This document shows positions 5,799-7,925 of a stretch of DNA of 7,925 bases, in pieces. Numbering within the stretch: position 1 is the first letter of the stretch; the number at the start of each line of letters is the position of its first letter. This stretch comes from Phycisphaeraceae bacterium. Lineage in GTDB: Bacteria > Planctomycetota > Phycisphaerae > Phycisphaerales > UBA1924. The position numbers were made by a program, and so were the translations under genes. The DNA lies in the NCBI GenBank assembly GCA_009827205.1, contig WUAK01000129.1:1-7925 (forward strand), in the 5' to 3' direction. Below the pieces are notes generated by a model. The model was not told the origin of the DNA. It searched no databases and saw only the letters and a program-made list of their open reading frames with translations.

Positions 5799-6577
5799 GC
5801 ACGCCGCGAGTCCTGTGGCTTTTCTCGATGACACGCAGCGGCAGCAGCGCCGTGACCTACGCGAGCGCCGAAGCGCTCGGCTTCGCGGTCGCCGACGAGC
5901 CGTTCGGCCCATGGGACCGGACGAATGCACCCTACAGCTACCCACCCGAGCAGGTCGAACTCCACAGACTCCATCTGAGCAAGGGCGAAGTCCTGTGCGA
6001 AGAGACGTGCGAGCTTGCGACGCGGCTGCTCACAAAGATCGCTTCGGATCAGGGGTCAGACACTGTGATCATCAAGCTGCCGCACTCGATGATCGAACCG
6101 CGCGAGGTCGCCCGGTTCTGGCCCGAGCACCGGATGGCATTCTTGCTGCGCAACCCGCTTGCGCGCCTCAACAGCCTGTACACCCGGGGCTGGACCGACA
6201 CGATCCGCGAGCCCTACGACCTCGAGACGCTGCGCGTGTTCCTGAACCGCTACATGCACCAGCCCGCCGAGCGAAGGCTGACGTTCGACGAGTTCACGCA
6301 GACCCCCCGCAGGTTCTTCCGCAGGCTCTGGGATTGCTGGGATTGTGCGCACAACGAGGAGCAGATCGAAACCGCGGTGAAGTACAAGGCGGGCAACTAT
6401 CACGAGTCGTCGGGTGAAACGATCAAGGGCCGGAACCCGCACCGGGTGCTTAGCGAGCACCGTCAGGATGTGCCGCGGGAAGCGGTTGAGGCGTATCTGG
6501 ATGATGCGGTGGTTGGGACGTTTCTGAAACGTGTGGGCTGGGACTGCTCGGCCGAGATTTATGTGCGACAGCTATGA
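5795..6577 (+). CDS. Sulfotransferase-like protein, copy 3 of 3
   Basis: 260 residues, the shortest paralogue; it ends soon after the shared RVGW (247-250) and lacks the basic tail of copies 1 and 2. Motifs in order: MTRSGSS (R14-S18 of the 5'-phosphosulfate loop), VADEPFGPWDRT (32-43), YSYPPEQVEL (47-56), KLPH (K94-H97, likely catalytic His), LRNPLARLNS (R119, S127, 3'-phosphate site), LTFDEFTQTPRRFFRRL (162-178), and GNYHESS (200-206). It has Cys residues at 181 and 184 (WDCWDCAH) not seen in the other copies. The product is expected to be cytoplasmic and to use PAPS; the acceptor is unknown. The GTG at 5795 overlaps the TGA of copy 2, and its own TGA overlaps the ATG of the membrane protein (ATGA), so all four genes read as one operon. 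Confidence 0.85.
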   Translation: MSTPRVLWLFSMTRSGSSAVTYASAEALGFAVADEPFGPWDRTNAPYSYPPEQVELHRLHLSKGEVLCEETCELATRLLTKIASDQGSDTVIIKLPHSMIEPREVARFWPEHRMAFLLRNPLARLNSLYTRGWTDTIREPYDLETLRVFLNRYMHQPAERRLTFDEFTQTPRRFFRRLWDCWDCAHNEEQIETAVKYKAGNYHESSGETIKGRNPHRVLSEHRQDVPREAVEAYLDDAVVGTFLKRVGWDCSAEIYVRQL

Positions 6578-7092
6578 CTCGTAACGTCGCAATCTCAACA
6601 CTGTTGATCGCATCTGGCGTTGCGATTTATGGTCTATTTTCTCTTTGCGTTGCGTACACTTTCTTAATTTTTCCTCACTGGTTGGTGCCTCTTTTCGCCG
6701 CAGCGTTGTATCTTCCTCATCTCATTGCACTCGCCCTCATCCGTCGCCCAATGCCCTGGGCAGAAACAACGAGAGAAGTCACCGTTTTGATCCTCGTAAG
6801 TTACGCGGCGATTCCAATCGGCTGTTTCGTGTTTCTGATACTTCTTGGAGCTACGCTGTTTGCAGGAGCGCCGTTGAACCTTGGTATCCTTGCCATCGCA
6901 CTCGTCTACACAATCGCATTTACGATTTTGTCAATCGGAACTTCGTTGATTACAGGTGGACTCAAACTAGTACGTGCTGATTTCTACAAACAGCACTGCA
7001 GATTTTGTCTCTACGACCTCACATCAGTCGAAAGCGACACCTGCCCGGAGTGCAATACCCACATCACTCGCCCGGCAGAGGCAGCCAGCTGA
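6574..7092 (+). CDS. Four-helix membrane protein with C-terminal zinc ribbon, unknown function
   Basis: 172 residues. Four hydrophobic segments (about 6-31, 36-56, 68-93, 104-127) are followed by a short basic linker and a Cys4 zinc ribbon: C142 and C145 in CRFC, C157 and C160 in CPEC. The form CxxCxYDL...CPEC is frequent at protein ends in Planctomycetota and is the best lineage marker in the window. The ribbon would face the cytoplasm if the N-terminus does. No enzymatic motif is seen and I do not recognise a family function. The gene is visibly richer in A/T and in codons such as TTT, ATT and TTG than its neighbours, which suggests a different origin or weaker selection. ATG 6574 overlaps the TGA of copy 3 and no SD is evident, so expression probably depends on the upstream genes. 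Its last 29 bp overlap the 3' end of aat on the other strand. Confidence 0.8.
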   Translation: MTRNVAISTLLIASGVAIYGLFSLCVAYTFLIFPHWLVPLFAAALYLPHLIALALIRRPMPWAETTREVTVLILVSYAAIPIGCFVFLILLGATLFAGAPLNLGILAIALVYTIAFTILSIGTSLITGGLKLVRADFYKQHCRFCLYDLTSVESDTCPECNTHITRPAEAAS

Positions 7093-7756
7093 TCTCCTCG
7101 TCGCGCACTCGCTCGAGTAGGTCTATGTATCTTTCCAGCTCCACCTCGACGACACCGAACTGCTCGATGTGTGGGTTGGTGAACTGCGTGTCGATCACAA
7201 AGAACCCGAGTCTCGTGCAGTGCTCGATGAGGTGCACCAGCGCGACCTTCGACGCGTCCCGGCCTCCGAATTCGGGCAGGCTGAACATGCTCTCGGCGCA
7301 GAAGACGCCCCCCACCGCCAGGCCGTAGACACCGCCGACGAGCACGTGCTCGCCCGCGTCGTCCTCGGCCCAGGTCTCGATCGAGTGCGCGTGCCCCGCT
7401 TCGTGGAGCAGCGCGAACGCCGCGGCGATGCGGTCGTCAATCCACGTCTCGCTGCTGCAGCTCTCGGTGTCGCGCCTCGGCATCGCGCACGACCGGACCA
7501 CAGCGTCGAACGCCCGGTCCGTCGTCATCCGGAACCTGCTGGACCGGACGGTCCGCATGAGCCTGCGGGGTAGGTGCACGCCCTCGGTCAGCCCGAGCAC
7601 CTCGGGCTTGATGGGCAGGATCGCGCGCGGGTCGGGCCTGTACCACCCGATCGGGCTGCCCCGATCGGCGGCGTCCCGGCCGTCGGCCATCGGGAACGCC
7701 CCGTCCCGATACGCCCCCAGAACCGCCTCCACAAGCTCGTTCTCCGCACGATCCAT
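7064..7756 (-). CDS. aat: Leucyl/phenylalanyl-tRNA--protein transferase
   Basis: Cytoplasmic enzyme that moves Leu or Phe from aminoacyl-tRNA onto N-terminal Lys or Arg of proteins, making N-degrons read by ClpS/ClpAP. The 230 residues fit the family (E. coli 234) and show its blocks in order: LGAYRDGAFPMAD (13-25), WYRPDPRAILP (38-48), RRLMRTVRSSRFRMTTDRAFD (64-84), ETWIDDRI (103-110), LHEAGHAHSIETW (117-129), LVGGVYGLAVG (139-149), AESMFS (E155), DASKVALVHLI (167-177) and IDTQ (D189, Q191). E155, D189 and Q191 correspond to E. coli E156, D186 and Q188, which act in catalysis. The ATG at 7756 starts the conserved region. The frame stays open upstream to 7903, but that stretch has no family similarity and would run through the intergenic region. 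No good SD is seen; TATTCT lies 5 nt before the ATG. The 3' end overlaps the zinc-ribbon gene by 29 bp. Confidence 0.95.
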   Translation of the reverse strand: MDRAENELVEAVLGAYRDGAFPMADGRDAADRGSPIGWYRPDPRAILPIKPEVLGLTEGVHLPRRLMRTVRSSRFRMTTDRAFDAVVRSCAMPRRDTESCSSETWIDDRIAAAFALLHEAGHAHSIETWAEDDAGEHVLVGGVYGLAVGGVFCAESMFSLPEFGGRDASKVALVHLIEHCTRLGFFVIDTQFTNPHIEQFGVVEVELERYIDLLERVRDEEISWLPLPGE

Positions 7757-7881
7757 GCCCGAGAATACGGTTTTCGGGCTGGAAATGGTGGTGATCTGGT
7801 AGAATAAGACCGACCAGATCGCGTGCCCTGAAACCGGGAAGAGCCGATTCCCAATGACCGACTGCAAACACGCGGAGAGCC
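7757..7881. promoter_or_regulatory. Divergent intergenic region between aat and the right-edge gene
   Basis: About 125 bp. On the plus strand TAGAAT (7800-7805, 5 of 6 to the -10 consensus) has no clear -35. On the minus strand TATTCT (7767-7762) lies 5 nt before the aat ATG. A small GGGAA/TTCCC stem (7836-7840, 7848-7852, 7-nt loop) would fall in the leader of the right-edge gene. The larger inverted repeat at 7793-7820 is listed separately. Confidence 0.4.
7793..7820. repeat. Perfect 8-bp inverted repeat, possible operator
   Basis: GATCTGGT (7793-7800) and ACCAGATC (7813-7820) are perfect reverse complements separated by 12 nt, with half-site centres 20 bp apart (about two helical turns). 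The left arm ends on the first base of the candidate -10 box TAGAAT. This fits a dimeric regulator site; a hairpin in the aat leader is an alternative if aat is transcribed from further upstream. Confidence 0.5.
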
Positions 7882-7925
7882 ATGATGGACGAGCTTGTTT
7901 CAAGAATCTTTGATGGTGAGAACCT
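7882..7925 (+). CDS. Start of an unidentified gene, cut by the window edge
   Basis: Two adjacent ATG codons (7882 and 7885) follow GGAG at 7874-7877; the second has the better spacing (7 nt). The visible peptide is MMDELVSRIFDGEN, too short to assign. The SD, the tandem ATGs and the position divergent from aat, across a region with promoter-like sequence, make a real gene likely. I do not recognise it. Confidence 0.55.
   Translation, partial: MMDELVSRIFDGEN

Noticed and set aside
4096..6577. P-loop kinases as an alternative for the three paralogues
   Set aside because: The loop reads RSGSS without the GxxxxGK[ST] Lys, while the RNP..S and KxPH motifs at correct spacing fit sulfotransferases.
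7757..7903. N-terminal extension of aat by 49 residues
   Set aside because: No similarity to the family, it crosses the inverted repeat and promoter-like elements, and the 230-residue form already has the usual length.

Overview
The window looks like chromosomal DNA of a GC-rich bacterium, most likely a planctomycete of the Phycisphaerae type. The lineage is an inference. It rests mainly on the C-terminal zinc ribbon of the 6574-7092 protein (CxFCxYDL...CPEC), a signature very common in Planctomycetota. A permease fused to a DtxR-type domain also fits, since the best-known example is YtgCR of Chlamydia, in the same PVC superphylum. No mobile element, RNA gene or CRISPR array was seen. Coding density is near complete.

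Left part (1-3982, all minus strand): a manganese/zinc-type metal uptake locus read right to left. It starts with mntR (3982-3563). After a 108-bp gap with a strong promoter and two palindromic operators come the solute-binding protein (3454-2495), the ATPase (2498-1659), a permease carrying a C-terminal DtxR/MntR-like domain (1662-283) and a second permease that runs off the left edge (286-1). All three internal junctions are 4-bp ATGA overlaps, so translation is probably coupled. Gene order matches troABCD of Treponema and ytgABCD of Chlamydia. MntR keeps all six metal ligands at B. subtilis spacing. The operators share a TGTAGC-N4-RCTACA core and lie 30 bp apart, one across the promoter spacer and -10 box, the other just past the likely start of transcription.

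Middle part (4096-7092, plus strand, divergent from mntR): three tandem paralogous sulfotransferase-like genes joined by GTGA overlaps. They are followed, through an ATGA overlap, by a four-helix membrane protein with a zinc ribbon. The three enzymes share the 5'-PAPS loop (RSGSS), a KxPH motif, the 3'-phosphate motif (RNP with Ser eight residues after the Arg), and a family-specific VADE..GPWDRT block. The arrangement suggests three enzymes with related but distinct substrates, made together with a small membrane partner. The substrates cannot be read from the sequence. This is the least described part of the window.

Right part (7064-7925): aat, the leucyl/phenylalanyl-tRNA--protein transferase of the N-degron pathway, lies on the minus strand and overlaps the zinc-ribbon gene tail to tail by 29 bp. 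A divergent plus-strand gene begins at about 7885 and leaves the window after about 14 codons. The intergenic region between them holds a perfect 8-bp inverted repeat over a candidate -10 box.
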